Source: Betaproteobacteria bacterium
Lineage (GTDB): Bacteria > Pseudomonadota > Gammaproteobacteria > Burkholderiales > SG8-41
Assembly (NCBI GenBank): GCA_029863175.1
Contig: JAOTVX010000036.1
Coordinates: forward strand, 1 to 38,651
Length of the DNA stretch: 38,651 bases
Reading direction: 5' to 3'
Shown here: positions 18,250 through 27,149 of the stretch, in pieces
How positions within the stretch are numbered: position 1 is the stretch's first letter
How the letters are laid out: each line of letters starts with the position of its first letter
The notes under the pieces: model-generated
Seen by the model: the letters and a program-made list of their open reading frames with translations, nothing else
The model's database searches: none
What the model was told of the DNA's origin: nothing
Made by a program: the position numbers and the translations under genes

Positions 18250-18840
18250 GCTTTTTGCCTTCGCCACCGTCACCAGCGCAGGCCGGACCACTCGGTCGTG
18301 CAGCAGGTAGCCCTTCTGCAGGACCTGGACCACGGTGTTGGGCTCGGCTTCGCACTCGACCACGCTGATCGCCTGGTGACGGTGGGGATCGAATTTCTGG
18401 CCCGCGGGGTCGATTTCAACCAGGCTGAACTTTTCGAATACGCTTCGGAGCTGCTTCAGCGTCAGCTCGACGCCGCTTTTCATGCTCTCGACGGATGCGT
18501 TCTCGACGACAAGGGCCGCTTCGAGGCTGTCCTTGACTGCAAGCATCTCGGTTGCAAAACTTTCCGCCGCAAACTTGTGGGCACTGGCAATGTCGACCTG
18601 CGCGCGCTTGCGAATGTTGTCCGCTTCCGCCCTCGCACGCAGCCAAGCATCATGGTGTTCCTGTGCCGCGAGCTCGGCGCGCTTGAGCAGCACCTCGGGG
18701 CTCGGCATCGTTTCGGCAGCGGGGGACTCGGGTGCTTGCTGCGGCGTTTCGGGCGCGCCCGGTTGCTCCGTCAGTTCGCCCGCCAGTCCTTCCTGCTGGT
18801 TCAAGTCAGCCGTGCGGGCATCGGGTGTTTCCTGCATCAT
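18238..18840 (-). CDS. grpE: Nucleotide exchange factor GrpE
   Basis: Exchange factor that releases ADP from DnaK. At 200 residues, it has an acidic, low-complexity N-terminus (about 1-50), a long coiled-coil helix (about 50-110, [27 protein letters not shown] in part), and the C-terminal beta domain with the GRPE signature region ([19 protein letters not shown], then [25 protein letters not shown]). There is a ribosome site GAGAGGGAG before two tandem ATGs (18840, 18837). It is first in grpE-dnaK-dnaJ, with a sigma-32-like promoter 23 nt upstream. Confidence 0.95.
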   Translation of the reverse strand: MMQETPDARTADLNQQEGLAGELTEQPGAPETPQQAPESPAAETMPSPEVLLKRAELAAQEHHDAWLRARAEADNIRKRAQVDIASAHKFAAESFATEMLAVKDSLEAALVVENASVESMKSGVELTLKQLRSVFEKFSLVEIDPAGQKFDPHRHQAISVVECEAEPNTVVQVLQKGYLLHDRVVRPALVTVAKAKSVES

Positions 18841-18862
18841 GGTCTCCCTCTCGACTTCAAAA

Positions 18863-18890
18863 AGATTGGGCTATGCGTGCCCATTTCAAG
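18863..18890 (-). promoter_or_regulatory. Sigma-32 (heat-shock) promoter candidate for grpE
   Basis: On the minus strand, CTTGAAA (18890-18884), a 13-bp spacer and CCCAATCT (18870-18863) match the heat-shock sigma factor consensus. The -35 is perfect. No CIRCE element (TTAGCACTC-N9-GAGTGCTAA) is present here although hrcA is in the window. Confidence 0.7.
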
Positions 18891-18935
18891 GGAACAGAGA
18901 TATTTTTGTAACTGCTTGTCAGGATTGAGATTTTC

Positions 18936-19163
18936 ATGGACAAGAACGAACCCGAGATCGTGGGTACCACCGGCGAGCTCGGGAGCCGCGTGCGGGGCGC
19001 GGCGTTCTATGCGGTCAAGAACCTTCGGCCGGAGCAAAGCGTGGTGCTTCTCACCGCCGAGGAGCAGAACCTTTGTCCTCGCTGGCGGGCGCGGCTCGCG
19101 CGTCGCGGCGCGGCCGAGGGCGCGGCGCTGCTGGAGCGGGCGAGAGCACTGCTCGCCGAATAA
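18936..19163 (+). CDS. Small hypothetical protein
   Basis: An open frame of 75 residues (MDKNEPEIVGTTGELGS...) divergent from grpE. A weak ribosome site (AGGATTGAGA) lies upstream. The sequence is hydrophilic: an acidic start, a central hydrophobic strand (QSVVLLTAEEQ) and an Arg/Ala-rich helical tail. No family recognised. The C-terminal Ala/Arg composition is also what GC-rich random sequence gives, so some doubt remains. The stop (19161-19163) lies in the loop of an imperfect palindrome (GCTCGCCG / CGGCGCGAG). Confidence 0.5.
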   Translation: MDKNEPEIVGTTGELGSRVRGAAFYAVKNLRPEQSVVLLTAEEQNLCPRWRARLARRGAAEGAALLERARALLAE

Positions 19164-19187
19164 CCGGCGCGAGTGCCACGCGCCGCT

Positions 19188-19227
19188 ATTCACCCGCTTT
19201 CACCGGCATTCATCGGCTTTCATCGGC
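19188..19227. repeat. Four decamers in the 18936-gene/prpD gap
   Basis: ATTCACCCGC, TTTCACCGGC, ATTCATCGGC, TTTCATCGGC in 10-bp register. It lies between convergent genes. The unit is clearly related to the TTCATCGGCG array at 6671-6720. Confidence 0.8.
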
Positions 19228-19264
19228 GGCTTAATGGGCGTTGGGTCTTTGGTGTTTTCAGCGC

Positions 19265-20620
19265 TTAGGCGGCGAGCGCTATCAGCGGGCGAACGTCAGC
19301 AGCCATGTCCAGCTTCCAGACACCTTCGGCCAGGCGACGCGCGTTGTCCAGTCCGATCGCCGGCTCGGCGTTGGCGAGGAACTTGGCCTCGATCGCCGCA
19401 TCGCTCATGGGGTTGTCGACTGTGCCGCTAGCATGGTCCATGCTCGCTTCGTGGGCCGTCCCGCCGATGACGACTCGCGCCCAGGCCTGGTCCGTGCGAA
19501 AGCTCTCGTCCGCCACCGCCGTGACCTTGCGGCGCAGTGCGGTGACTGTGGCATCCAGCGCGCGCTGATCGCTGTACTGCGCGATGCCAGCAGCGCCGTC
19601 GATCAGCGCAACGGCGGCGCTGTGATAGACGCTGAATTTCGACTGCAAACCGGTGGCAGGTTCGACGACGCCCGTGACCGATAGCACATGCGGATGGACG
19701 CGCAGCTCGATCGTTTTGACCGCGGCCGGATCGATCGCGCCCGCACTCCGAATATTCACGAGCGCGTCGATGAGCGGGTGCAACACTACGCCGCACGCGT
19801 ACGGCTTATGGCCGTTACGTGCAATCTCCCAGTTCTCACCGAGCCCACTGGTGAGTTTTTCGGGGGCGGCAACGCTGCTGTAGATGCGGCAGAAACCGCG
19901 CTTGCCCTCGATGATTTCCGGCGAGCTGTCGAAGCCGCGCTGCGCCAATAGGGCTGCGAGCACGCCACTCGACGCGGCCTTACCGGCATGAAACGACTTG
20001 CACATCGTGCCGCGGTTTTGCTGCATGCCGGCGGCCTGCGTGGTGGCGATGCCCATCGCGTAGGTGAGTTGCTCCTCGTCCAGCCCGAAGAGGTGACCTG
20101 CGGCAACGCCGGCTGCGGTGCTGCCCAGCGTCCCGGTCAGGTGCCAGCCCCCTGCATGGTGCGCAGGCGCGGCCTGGCCGCAGCGCACACCCGCCTCGAA
20201 TCCGACGGCGTAGGCGGCAATGAGGTCCTTGCCGGGGGTGGGCCGGCGCTCGGCTATCGCGAGAAGCGCGGCGAGGACCGGGGAGCTGGTATGCAGGACC
20301 ACCCCTCCCATATGCGTGTCGTCGAAATCAAGAACGTGCCCCATCTGGCCGTTCGCGAGCGGTGCATCGAGGAGACCGAGCCTGAGCCGCCGGCCGAGCA
20401 CCGTTGCCCGTGTCGAGCCGCTTACCTCACGCAGTACGTCGACGAGCTTGTCGATCGTCGGGTGGCGGCTTCCCGCCAGGGCGCAGCCGAGCCAGTCGAG
20501 CAGGCCGCGGCGCGCCTCGTGCACGGCATTTGCTGGCAGATCGTCAAATTTTGCGTTCGCGAGGTGGGCGCACAGCGTGCGGCTGGCTGTGCGCAATGCA
20601 TCTCGTTCTGGCGTCTTCAT
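19265..20620 (-). CDS. MmgE/PrpD family protein
   Basis: Member of the family containing 2-methylcitrate dehydratase and cis-aconitate decarboxylase. The ATG at 20620, with AAAGG 7 nt upstream, gives 451 residues; an upstream in-frame start at 20662 is less likely. The helical domain has LDWLGCALAGSRHPT, GHVLDFDDTHMGGVVLHTSSPVLAALLA (the DFDDTH motif is a family hallmark), HAGGWHLTGTLGSTAAGVAA and SFHAGKAASSGVLAALLA. The lid domain carries GHKPYACGVVLHPLIDA. It is not next to prpB, prpC or acnD, so a role in the methylcitrate cycle is not supported; related proteins act on other small acids. Substrate unknown. Confidence 0.85.
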   Translation of the reverse strand: MKTPERDALRTASRTLCAHLANAKFDDLPANAVHEARRGLLDWLGCALAGSRHPTIDKLVDVLREVSGSTRATVLGRRLRLGLLDAPLANGQMGHVLDFDDTHMGGVVLHTSSPVLAALLAIAERRPTPGKDLIAAYAVGFEAGVRCGQAAPAHHAGGWHLTGTLGSTAAGVAAGHLFGLDEEQLTYAMGIATTQAAGMQQNRGTMCKSFHAGKAASSGVLAALLAQRGFDSSPEIIEGKRGFCRIYSSVAAPEKLTSGLGENWEIARNGHKPYACGVVLHPLIDALVNIRSAGAIDPAAVKTIELRVHPHVLSVTGVVEPATGLQSKFSVYHSAAVALIDGAAGIAQYSDQRALDATVTALRRKVTAVADESFRTDQAWARVVIGGTAHEASMDHASGTVDNPMSDAAIEAKFLANAEPAIGLDNARRLAEGVWKLDMAADVRPLIALAA

Positions 20621-20705
20621 GGGTAACCTTTGTAAGTAGACGCGCTCTGTCTCATAACACAAATTTCAACCGCCGATGCGCGACCGCCCGTCCTGCGAGT
20701 GCCTT

Positions 20706-20757
20706 AGAGCCCCTAACATAATGAAACGCGCGTGCGTTTCATTATGTTAGGGGCTCT
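20706..20757. repeat. 24-bp perfect palindrome at the hemH stop codon
   Basis: Left arm 20706-20729 (AGAGCCCCTAACATAATG then AAACGC), 4-nt loop GCGT, and an exact reverse complement at 20734-20757. It begins at the first base of the hemH stop on the minus strand. No T-run follows, so it is not a standard terminator. It is the longest perfect palindrome found in the window. Confidence 0.92.
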
Positions 20758-21842
20758 TAGCTCTCGGCCCCCATGGCAAGCGCGCTCAGGCGCGATTTCT
20801 CGAGCTGCTCGTTCGAGACCTTGTGCTCCCAGCCAAGAAGATTTCGCAACACGATGTCGGTGAGCGCGTGGATCCAGTCGTCGCGCTCGTTGAGGCACGG
20901 GATGTGATGAAACTCGCGCCCCCCGGCCTTGAGGAAGATCGCCTTGCCCTCGATCGCGATTTCCTCGAGAGTTTCCAGGCAATCGCTGACGAAACCCGGG
21001 CACATGACGTCGACGCGCCCGAGCTTCTGCTTGCCGAGCTCTTTCAGAACGTCGGCAGTATAGGGCTTCAGCCACTCGGTCTTGCCAAAACGCGACTGGA
21101 ACGTGATCCGGTATTGCTCCGGGCCCAGCGACAGCGCCTCCGCGAGCAAGCGCCCGGTTTTCTGGCATTCGCAGTGGTAGGGATCGCCCTTGTCGAGGGT
21201 GGAGCGCGGCACACCGTGAAAACTCATCAGAAGCACATCGGGGCGCTGGTTCTTCATCCAGTAGTCGCGGACACTTTGCGCTAGCGCGCCGATGTAGCCG
21301 GGATGGTCGTGAAAGCTGCGTACCGTTCGCAGCGCAGGCTGATTGCGCATGGCCGCAAGGCAGCCGGTGACGGCATCGACGACGGAAGCCGTGGCGCTGG
21401 CCGAGTACTGCGGGTAGAGCGGCACGACGAGAATGCGGTTGCAATGATGAAGCTTCATCTCACGGATCTTGTCCGCGATCGAAGGCGAGCCGTAGCGCAT
21501 CGCGTAGTCGAGCACGATCGGCATTTGCTTGGTGCGATCGCCGAGATAACCGCGCACGAGCTTGGTCTGCCGCTCGGTATGCACCTTGAGCGGTGAGCCG
21601 TCGCTCATCCACACCTGGGCGTAGCGTTCGGCCGACCTCCTGGGCCGCGTCGTGAGCACGAAGCAATGCAGGATCGGCCACCATACGAGGCGAGGAATTT
21701 CGACCACTCTTGGGTCAGACAGGAATTCCCGGAGATAGGCGCGTACCGCGCCGGAGTTCGGCGCGTCCGGCGTGCCAAGGTTGACGAGCAGCACACCGAT
21801 GCGGGGATCGGTGCCGTGGGCGTAAGGAGGTTCCGGGTTCAA
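20757..21842 (-). CDS. hemH: Ferrochelatase
   Basis: Inserts Fe2+ into protoporphyrin IX, the last step of protoheme synthesis; membrane-associated in the cytoplasm. The product has 361 residues: [13 protein letters not shown] (16-28), [10 protein letters not shown], catalytic H209 in [19 protein letters not shown], and [16 protein letters not shown] with the conserved glutamate. The only usable start is TTG at 21842: the frame is closed by TGA two codons upstream. That TTG and the next bases belong to a heptamer array, so the normal start of the gene seems to have been overwritten. The stop merges with a 24-bp palindrome. It is followed on the same strand by prpD. Confidence 0.94.
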   Translation of the reverse strand: MNPEPPYAHGTDPRIGVLLVNLGTPDAPNSGAVRAYLREFLSDPRVVEIPRLVWWPILHCFVLTTRPRRSAERYAQVWMSDGSPLKVHTERQTKLVRGYLGDRTKQMPIVLDYAMRYGSPSIADKIREMKLHHCNRILVVPLYPQYSASATASVVDAVTGCLAAMRNQPALRTVRSFHDHPGYIGALAQSVRDYWMKNQRPDVLLMSFHGVPRSTLDKGDPYHCECQKTGRLLAEALSLGPEQYRITFQSRFGKTEWLKPYTADVLKELGKQKLGRVDVMCPGFVSDCLETLEEIAIEGKAIFLKAGGREFHHIPCLNERDDWIHALTDIVLRNLLGWEHKVSNEQLEKSRLSALAMGAES

Positions 21843-21929
21843 AGTTCAAGGTTCCAGGTTCAACGTTCAAAGTTCAAGAACGGGATCCAAAGGCATCGAG
21901 CCTTGAACCTTGAACATTGAACACAGAAC
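21830..21929. repeat. Facing heptamer arrays between hemH and hrcA
   Basis: Seven units in exact 7-bp register (GTTCCGG, GTTCAAA, GTTCAAG, GTTCCAG, GTTCAAC, GTTCAAA, GTTCAAG; 21830-21878). A 23-bp centre follows, then four units (CTTGAAC, CTTGAAC, ATTGAAC, ACAGAAC; 21902-21929). CTTGAAC is the exact reverse complement of GTTCAAG. The left array runs into the first codons of hemH. Confidence 0.92.
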
Positions 21930-21936
21930 GTGTCGT

Positions 21937-22968
21937 TCAGCGCTGGGTGAGCACGGTGGTGAGGAGCTTCGCCGTGATGTCCACGAGGGGAATCACGCGC
22001 TCGTACGCCATGCGCGTGGGGCCGATCACGCCGACGGTGCCGACCACCTGGCCATCCACGGTGTAGGGAGCGGCGATAACGCTGCACTCGTCGAGCGGCG
22101 CCACGCCGGATTCGCCGCCGATGAAGATCTGGACACCCTCGGCGCGGCTCGAGATGTCGAGGAGCTGCAGCAGACCGGTCCTGTGGTCGAAGAGCTCGAA
22201 GAGCTTGCGGAGATTGGACATGTTGGACGAGAGGTCCTGCGAATCGAGCAGGTTACTTTCGCCCGAGATCACGACGTCCTCGGACGATTCGATTGCCGCG
22301 CGGCTTCCCGCTTCCAGCGCGGCTGTCATTAGCCGCGTCATGTCTTCGGTCATCTGCCTCAACTCGTCGCGGATACGGCGACGGATCTCGTCGAAGTTCA
22401 GGCCGGCGTAGTGCTGGTTGAGGATGTTGGCGGCTTCCGTCAGCTCCGAAGGCGTGAACGGCCTGTCCGTCTGCAGGATTCGGTTTTGCACGTCGCCTTC
22501 GGGGGTGACGATGATGAGCAGGATGCGGTTCTCGGAGAGTCGCAGGAACTCGATGTGACGGAACCCGGCGTTGCGGCGCGGCGTCATCACCACCCCCGCG
22601 AAATGCGTCAGCCCGGAAAGGAGGTGCGAGGCCGACGTCACGAGTCTTTTCCGGTTCTCGGTGTCGAGCTGCACTTCCAGCTGATGGACTTCCATTCGAT
22701 CGAGCGGTTTGATGGTGAGCAGCGTATCCACGAAGAACCGGTATCCGCGCGCGGTCGGCACCCGTCCCGCCGACGTATGAGGGCTTGCGATAAAGCCTAT
22801 GTCCTCAAGGTCCGCCATGATATTGCGGATGCTCGCCGGGCTCAGGTCGAGCCCGGCGAATTTCGACAAGGCGCGCGATCCCACCGGCTGACCTTCCGCG
22901 ATATAGCGTTCGATCAGCGTTTTGAGCAGGAGCTGGGCTCGTTCGTTCATAACGGGGGCGTCAGCCAT
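21937..22968 (-). CDS. hrcA: Heat-inducible transcription repressor HrcA
   Basis: Repressor that binds CIRCE operators, usually in front of groESL or dnaK operons. The 343 residues have an N-terminal winged helix (about 10-85, [30 protein letters not shown] and [16 protein letters not shown], the usual signature blocks). The C-terminal sensing/dimer domain has [40 protein letters not shown] in pieces. The start ATG 22968 has no ribosome site. TAGAAT ends 6 nt upstream and could be the -10 of a leaderless message; ATG 22950 is an alternative. No CIRCE copy is visible in the window. Divergent from nadK. Confidence 0.95.
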   Translation of the reverse strand: MADAPVMNERAQLLLKTLIERYIAEGQPVGSRALSKFAGLDLSPASIRNIMADLEDIGFIASPHTSAGRVPTARGYRFFVDTLLTIKPLDRMEVHQLEVQLDTENRKRLVTSASHLLSGLTHFAGVVMTPRRNAGFRHIEFLRLSENRILLIIVTPEGDVQNRILQTDRPFTPSELTEAANILNQHYAGLNFDEIRRRIRDELRQMTEDMTRLMTAALEAGSRAAIESSEDVVISGESNLLDSQDLSSNMSNLRKLFELFDHRTGLLQLLDISSRAEGVQIFIGGESGVAPLDECSVIAAPYTVDGQVVGTVGVIGPTRMAYERVIPLVDITAKLLTTVLTQR

Positions 22969-22993
22969 GGAGCTATTCTACTAAAAACGGAGA

Positions 22994-23085
22994 CCGGTGG
23001 CCGGTGGCCGGCGACCCGTGCCTCCAGCCGGCAACACGGTTGTTTTGAAGCTTTTCACGGTCGCTAGTCACCCGTCACTGGTCAC
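22994..23085. repeat. Two heptamer arrays between hrcA and nadK
   Basis: CCGGTGG, CCGGTGG, CCGGCGA, CCCGTGC (22994-23021) and CGGTCGC, TAGTCAC, CCGTCAC, TGGTCAC (23058-23085), each in 7-bp register. The inner parts (GCGACCCGTG and CACGGTCGC) are near reverse complements. This gap must hold the divergent promoters of both genes. Confidence 0.8.
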
Positions 23086-23109
23086 GGGGTTTTGTGGTTT
23101 AATGCGGCC

Positions 23110-23979
23110 ATGAAATCGTCCTTCAAGACCGTCGGGCTGATCGGGAAATACAGGAGTTCCGAGGTCGCCGAGTCGGTGCGAAAACTGGCGCAGTTCCTGG
23201 AGCGGCGCAAGGTCACCGTGCTGATCGACGCCCTCACGTCCGAGCACCTGGGGCGGATCAAGCAACGGGTACTCAAGCTGGAGGACCTCGGCCGCGAAGC
23301 CGATCTCGCGATCGTGATCGGTGGCGACGGGACAATGCTCAACATCGCGCGCATCCTTGCGCCGTACGACGTGGCGCTGGTCGGGGTGAATCAGGGCCGG
23401 CTCGGTTTTCTCACGGACATCTCGGTTGACACGATGTTCGACACCATCGGCGATGTCCTCGATGGCAAGTTCGTAACCGAGCCACGCATGCTTCTGGAGG
23501 GGCAGGGCCGGCGCGGCGCGGAGACGCTGTTCAACGTGCTCGCCTTCAACGAAGTCGTCGTGAGCAAGGGCGTCAAGGGGAACATGCTCGATTTCGAGGT
23601 CCAAATCGATGGCCAGTTCATCTACAACCAGCGCGGCGACGGATTGATCGTTGCGACGCCAACGGGTTCGACGGCCTACGCGCTGTCCTCGGGCGGGCCC
23701 ATCGTGCACCCGTCGCTTTCAGTAATAGGCCTGGTCCCGGTCTCGCCTCACACGCTTTCGAACCGTCCCGTCGTGATCAGCAGCGATTGCACGGTGGAGA
23801 TCATTGTGCACGGGGCGGCCGACGCGCGCGCGCACTTCGACGGCCACTCCCAGTTTGAGCTGCACGACGGCGAACGCGTGGTGGTGCGGCGCTACGACCA
23901 CGCGATCAACGTGCTCCATCCCGTAGGACACAGCTATTACAGCATGCTGCGGGAGAAGCTCAACTGGAATCGCGAATGA
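23110..23979 (+). CDS. nadK: NAD kinase
   Basis: Phosphorylates NAD+ to NADP+ in the cytoplasm. The ATG at 23110 gives 289 residues beginning MKSSFKTVGLIGKY. The family motifs are GGDGTML (71-77) with the catalytic aspartate, AFNEVVVSKG, the DGLIVATPTGSTAYALSSGGPIVHP segment, and SPHTLSNRPVVI. The ribosome site is weak. An upstream GTG (23092) is less likely. The stop TGA (23977-23979) lies inside the first unit of the heptamer array that leads to recN. Confidence 0.96.
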   Translation: MKSSFKTVGLIGKYRSSEVAESVRKLAQFLERRKVTVLIDALTSEHLGRIKQRVLKLEDLGREADLAIVIGGDGTMLNIARILAPYDVALVGVNQGRLGFLTDISVDTMFDTIGDVLDGKFVTEPRMLLEGQGRRGAETLFNVLAFNEVVVSKGVKGNMLDFEVQIDGQFIYNQRGDGLIVATPTGSTAYALSSGGPIVHPSLSVIGLVPVSPHTLSNRPVVISSDCTVEIIVHGAADARAHFDGHSQFELHDGERVVVRRYDHAINVLHPVGHSYYSMLREKLNWNRE

Positions 23980-24095
23980 ACAGTGAACAGTGAACGGAGC
24001 GCAGTCGCGCGCTGCGTTTCCGGTTGGTCGACCGTTCACCGTTCACCGTTCACCGTTCACCGTTCACCGTTTACCGTTTACCGTTTACCGTTCAC
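23976..24095. repeat. Facing heptamer arrays between nadK and recN
   Basis: Three units (ATGAACA, GTGAACA, GTGAACG; 23976-23996) starting in the nadK stop codon. A 36-bp centre follows with its own small dyad (GCGCAG / CTGCGT). Then nine units in perfect register (24033-24095): CGTTCAC x5, CGTTTAC x3, CGTTCAC x1. GTGAACG is the exact reverse complement of CGTTCAC. The right array ends 6 nt before the recN ATG and leaves no ribosome site. Confidence 0.95.
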
Positions 24096-24101
24096 CCGAG
24101 C

Positions 24102-25766
24102 ATGCTGCGCAGCCTGAGTATCCGCGATTTCGTCATCGTGGACCGGATGGAGCTGGAGTTCTCCCCCGGTTTCACGGTGCTCACGGGTGAAACCGGGGCG
24201 GGGAAATCGATCCTGATCGACGCGCTGGCGCTGGTGCTGGGCGAGCGAGCCGATGCGATCGTGGTGCGCGGTGGCGCCGAGCGCGCTGACATCAGCGCGG
24301 AGTTCGATACGGCGGGCCACCAGCAGATCGGACCCTGGCTGGTGGAAAATGACCTCTCAGGCGACGAGGGCGCATGCCTGATGCGGCGCGTGGTTGAAGC
24401 GTCGGGGCGCTCGCGCGGCTTTATCAACGGACGGCCGGTCACGCTCGCGCAGCTGCGCGAGCTCGGTGAACACCTGGTGGACATACACGGACAGCATCAG
24501 CATCAGTCGCTGTTGCGGCCGGCGGCGCAGCGGGAATTGCTCGATGCCTACGGCGGCCTGCTGCAGAGCGCCGCCGGGGTGAAGGACCGTTATCGCGCAT
24601 GGCAGACGCGACGGGAGGACCGGGTCGCATTCGAGACCAATGCCGCTGCGTTCGCGGCGGAGCGCGAGCAGCTCGAGTGGCAGCTGCGCGAGCTCGAGAC
24701 CCTGCATCTAGCCGAGGGCGAGTGGGCAGAGCTCACCGCTGAGCACGCGCGGCTCGCGCACGCGGCGAGCCTGATCGAGGCCGCTCGGGTCGGCACCGAC
24801 GCGCTGTCCGAGGGCGAGAATTCGAGCCTCGCGCAACTGAACGCCGTCATCAGCCGTCTGAACAGCCTGCTCGAGCACGACGGGCGGCTGCGCGAGATCC
24901 TCGATGCGCTCGAGCCGGCGCAGATCCAGCTTCAGGACGCGGTCTACAGTCTGCGCCGTTACGGCGAGCGCCTGGAACTCGATCCGCAACGGTTGCGCGA
25001 GGTCGAGCACCGGCTCGATGCCATCCATTCCGCCGCGCGAAAATATCGTGTCTCGCCGGAGGAGCTGTCCGCGAGGCTCGAGGCCGCCAGATCGCGGTTG
25101 CACGAACTGGGCGAGGGGGGCGACGCTGAATCGCTGCGCCGTCTCGAGGAGGAAGCCCGCGCGGTGTGCAACGCCGAAGCGGGAAAACTTTCGGCCGCGC
25201 GCAGGAGAGCCGCCGCGAAGCTGTCGCAACAGGTGACGCAGGCCATGCAGACGCTCGCAATGGCGGGCGGCCAGTTAGAGGTGGCGCTTTCGGCGCTGCC
25301 AGAGGTGACGAGTCATGGTCTGGAGAACATCGACTTTCTCGTCGCAGCGCACAAGGGCATGCAGATGCACCCGCTTGGCAAGGTCGCATCAGGCGGGGAG
25401 CTCTCGCGCCTCTCGCTTGCAATCCAGACGGTAACGAGCCGCGTAGCGCAGGTGCCGACGCTTATCTTCGACGAGGTCGATGCGGGTATCGGCGGGCGTG
25501 TCGCGGAGATCGTGGGCAAGATGCTCAAGCAGCTTGGCCGCAGCTACCAGGTGATGTGCATCACTCACCTGCCGCAAGTCGCCGCCTCGGCCGATCAACA
25601 GTGGCAGGTGAGCAAGACGACGGCCAATGGCAAGGTGCTCTCCAAGCTGACGGTGCTGGACCAGGACCAGCGCCTGGAAGAGATCGCGCGCATGCTCGGG
25701 GGTGTCAAGATTACCGAGACGACCCGCAAGCACGCCGCGGAAATGCTCAAAGGCCGTGACCAGTGA
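24102..25766 (+). CDS. recN: DNA repair protein RecN
   Basis: SMC-like ATPase that acts early in double-strand break repair. The ATG at 24102 gives 554 residues starting MLRSLSIRDFVIVD, the usual N-terminus. Walker A is GETGAGKS (29-36). Long coiled-coil arms (about 150-370) are rich in Glu/Arg/Leu. The C-terminal ATPase part has LGKVASGGELSRLSLAIQ (signature) and PTLIFDEVDAGIGG (Walker B), then CITHLPQVAASAD. The open frame continues upstream only through the heptamer array (reading repeated SPFTVHR/Y), so that part is not protein. The stop lies in a GTGACCA/GTGACCG repeat. No LexA box was found upstream. Confidence 0.96.
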   Translation: MLRSLSIRDFVIVDRMELEFSPGFTVLTGETGAGKSILIDALALVLGERADAIVVRGGAERADISAEFDTAGHQQIGPWLVENDLSGDEGACLMRRVVEASGRSRGFINGRPVTLAQLRELGEHLVDIHGQHQHQSLLRPAAQRELLDAYGGLLQSAAGVKDRYRAWQTRREDRVAFETNAAAFAAEREQLEWQLRELETLHLAEGEWAELTAEHARLAHAASLIEAARVGTDALSEGENSSLAQLNAVISRLNSLLEHDGRLREILDALEPAQIQLQDAVYSLRRYGERLELDPQRLREVEHRLDAIHSAARKYRVSPEELSARLEAARSRLHELGEGGDAESLRRLEEEARAVCNAEAGKLSAARRRAAAKLSQQVTQAMQTLAMAGGQLEVALSALPEVTSHGLENIDFLVAAHKGMQMHPLGKVASGGELSRLSLAIQTVTSRVAQVPTLIFDEVDAGIGGRVAEIVGKMLKQLGRSYQVMCITHLPQVAASADQQWQVSKTTANGKVLSKLTVLDQDQRLEEIARMLGGVKITETTRKHAAEMLKGRDQ

Positions 25767-25940
25767 CCGGTAACGCGCCGAGAAAGTGGTGATGAGTACT
25801 GGTGATGGGAATTGGTGATGCGAGCGGGCGATTCTCCACTCAAGCCGCTCGTTCATCACCATTAATCATCACCATCATTTATCACCATTTTTCATCACTT
25901 TTTCGGTCCCGGCCCATCACCCATCGCGCGTCACGGGCGT
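25756..25940. repeat. Repeat-filled gap downstream of recN
   Basis: GTGACCA, GTGACCG (25756-25769) enclose the recN stop. Then three GGTGATG-type units spaced about 13 bp apart (25785-25820) face CATCACC-type units (25854-25898). CCATCACCCATCGCGCGTCAC completes the gap (read as CCCATCACCCATC then GCGCGTCAC, 25914-25934). GGTGATG and CATCACC are exact reverse complements. Confidence 0.85.
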
Positions 25941-25947
25941 TGCGGCA

Positions 25948-26547
25948 TCAGCCGAACAGGCTTTGCAGCACGAGATGGGTCGGGAAATGAATCAACACCG
26001 GAAAACCCGCCATTAGCAGCGCGAGGTAGAGGAGCGACGGGATGCGTTGCTGCGGTTTCGCGCCCCAGCCGAATACCCAGTTAACGTTTTCCTTGGGGTC
26101 AGTGAGCCAGTAGCTCAGTGGCAGCACCACCCACGCCAGTGCTGTCTGCGCTGTCAGCGCCTGCGGGTCGTAGCCCAGCCGGGCGACCAGCCACAGCCCC
26201 AGCACCGGCAGGACGACGTGGAAGAGCGATAGCGCCCGGAGATAACGGGGCAGGGCTGCGTCAAACATGTAATCGGTCAGCCCGCTCACGCTCCGGCCGG
26301 TGAGGAGCTGGCCGAAGAAGCCCACGTTCCAGAGCATCTCGGGGAGCAGCGTGCCGACCACCATCATGCTCGCGAGCAGCGGGCTTTCGAGCCAAAGGGC
26401 GGCCGTGGTGACGAGCAGCGCGATGTCCGAGAACCACAGGAAATTGCCTAGGGGATATTTGAAGATGTAGACCGCCACGGTGATCAAAACGATGACCGTA
26501 TAGGCAACCTTGATCCAGAGCGGGATCAGTGCTGCGGCAGATTCCAT
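25948..26547 (-). CDS. Polytopic membrane protein of unknown function
   Basis: A 199-residue integral membrane protein with about five or six predicted helices (around 10-28, 36-53, 58-75, 107-122, 137-150, 168-190). Conserved-looking polar blocks lie between helices: FLWFSDIALLVTT, LPEMLWNVGF, LTDYMFD and WLTDPKENVNWVFG. The last, together with WNVGFF, resembles widely distributed membrane-associated proteins of unknown function. It is on the same strand as fur and begins 59 nt after the fur end. No transporter or enzyme motif was recognised. A gene is nearly certain; the function is not. Confidence 0.75.
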   Translation of the reverse strand: MESAAALIPLWIKVAYTVIVLITVAVYIFKYPLGNFLWFSDIALLVTTAALWLESPLLASMMVVGTLLPEMLWNVGFFGQLLTGRSVSGLTDYMFDAALPRYLRALSLFHVVLPVLGLWLVARLGYDPQALTAQTALAWVVLPLSYWLTDPKENVNWVFGWGAKPQQRIPSLLYLALLMAGFPVLIHFPTHLVLQSLFG

Positions 26548-26606
26548 TCTTGCAGCGCGCTACTCATGGCGCGGCCTGCGAGACGGCGAAGCCCGTCCTT
26601 TGCCGG

Positions 26607-27044
26607 TCACGCGTCTTCCCCGTGCTTGTAAGGACAGTCGGACTTGATGCAATCGACGTAGATGTGCAGCGAATGATCATGGATCCTGAAGCCACGGTCT
26701 TTCGCCACTTTTTCCTGCCGCTTCTCGATCTCGGGGTCGAAGAACTCCTCGACATGACCGCACTGCATGCACACAAGGTGGTCGTGATGCCCGCCCTGGT
26801 TCAACTCGAACACGGCCTTGCCGCTCTCGAAATGGTGGCGGATCAGCAGTCCCGCCTGCTCGAACTGGGTCAGGACACGGTACACGGTCGCGAGACCGGT
26901 ATCGGTGCCATCCTTTGAGAGCACCTTGTACACGTCCTCGGCCGAGAGATGACGCACCGGGCTGTTCTCGAACAACTCCAGAATGCGCAGGCGCGGAAGC
27001 GTCGCCTTGAGGCCTATCGTCTTGAGATCGTTGAGCGAACTCAC
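26607..27044 (-). CDS. fur: Ferric uptake regulator Fur
   Basis: Metal-dependent repressor of iron-uptake genes. The 145 residues contain the winged-helix DNA-binding domain (about 5-80; [23 protein letters not shown], read in parts, and [20 protein letters not shown]), then [26 protein letters not shown] with the regulatory metal-binding His/Glu and CxxC. The start is GTG at 27044. It is divergent from bamE, the normal arrangement in beta- and gammaproteobacteria. A TATGAT hexamer lies in the shared region on the fur side, but no clear Fur box was found. Confidence 0.95.
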   Translation of the reverse strand: MSSLNDLKTIGLKATLPRLRILELFENSPVRHLSAEDVYKVLSKDGTDTGLATVYRVLTQFEQAGLLIRHHFESGKAVFELNQGGHHDHLVCMQCGHVEEFFDPEIEKRQEKVAKDRGFRIHDHSLHIYVDCIKSDCPYKHGEDA

Positions 27045-27149
27045 GGCGGTCCCGGTGTCGGAAAGGGAAAGCGTCGGTTATCATATTCGTATTTGACCCC
27101 CTTGGAAACCGCGCTCATTCAGGGGTTTTGCCCCCGTTCGCGCCATGCC

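Noticed and set aside
18841..18935. CIRCE operator upstream of grpE
   Set aside because: The TTAGCACTC/GAGTGCTAA dyad is absent; a sigma-32 type promoter is present instead.
24033..24095. Heptamer array considered as a CRISPR array
   Set aside because: Units are contiguous 7-mers with no spacers, and no cas genes are present.
24024..24101. N-terminal extension of RecN read through the heptamers
   Set aside because: It translates as repeated SPFTVHR-type peptide, and the conserved RecN start is the ATG at 24102.
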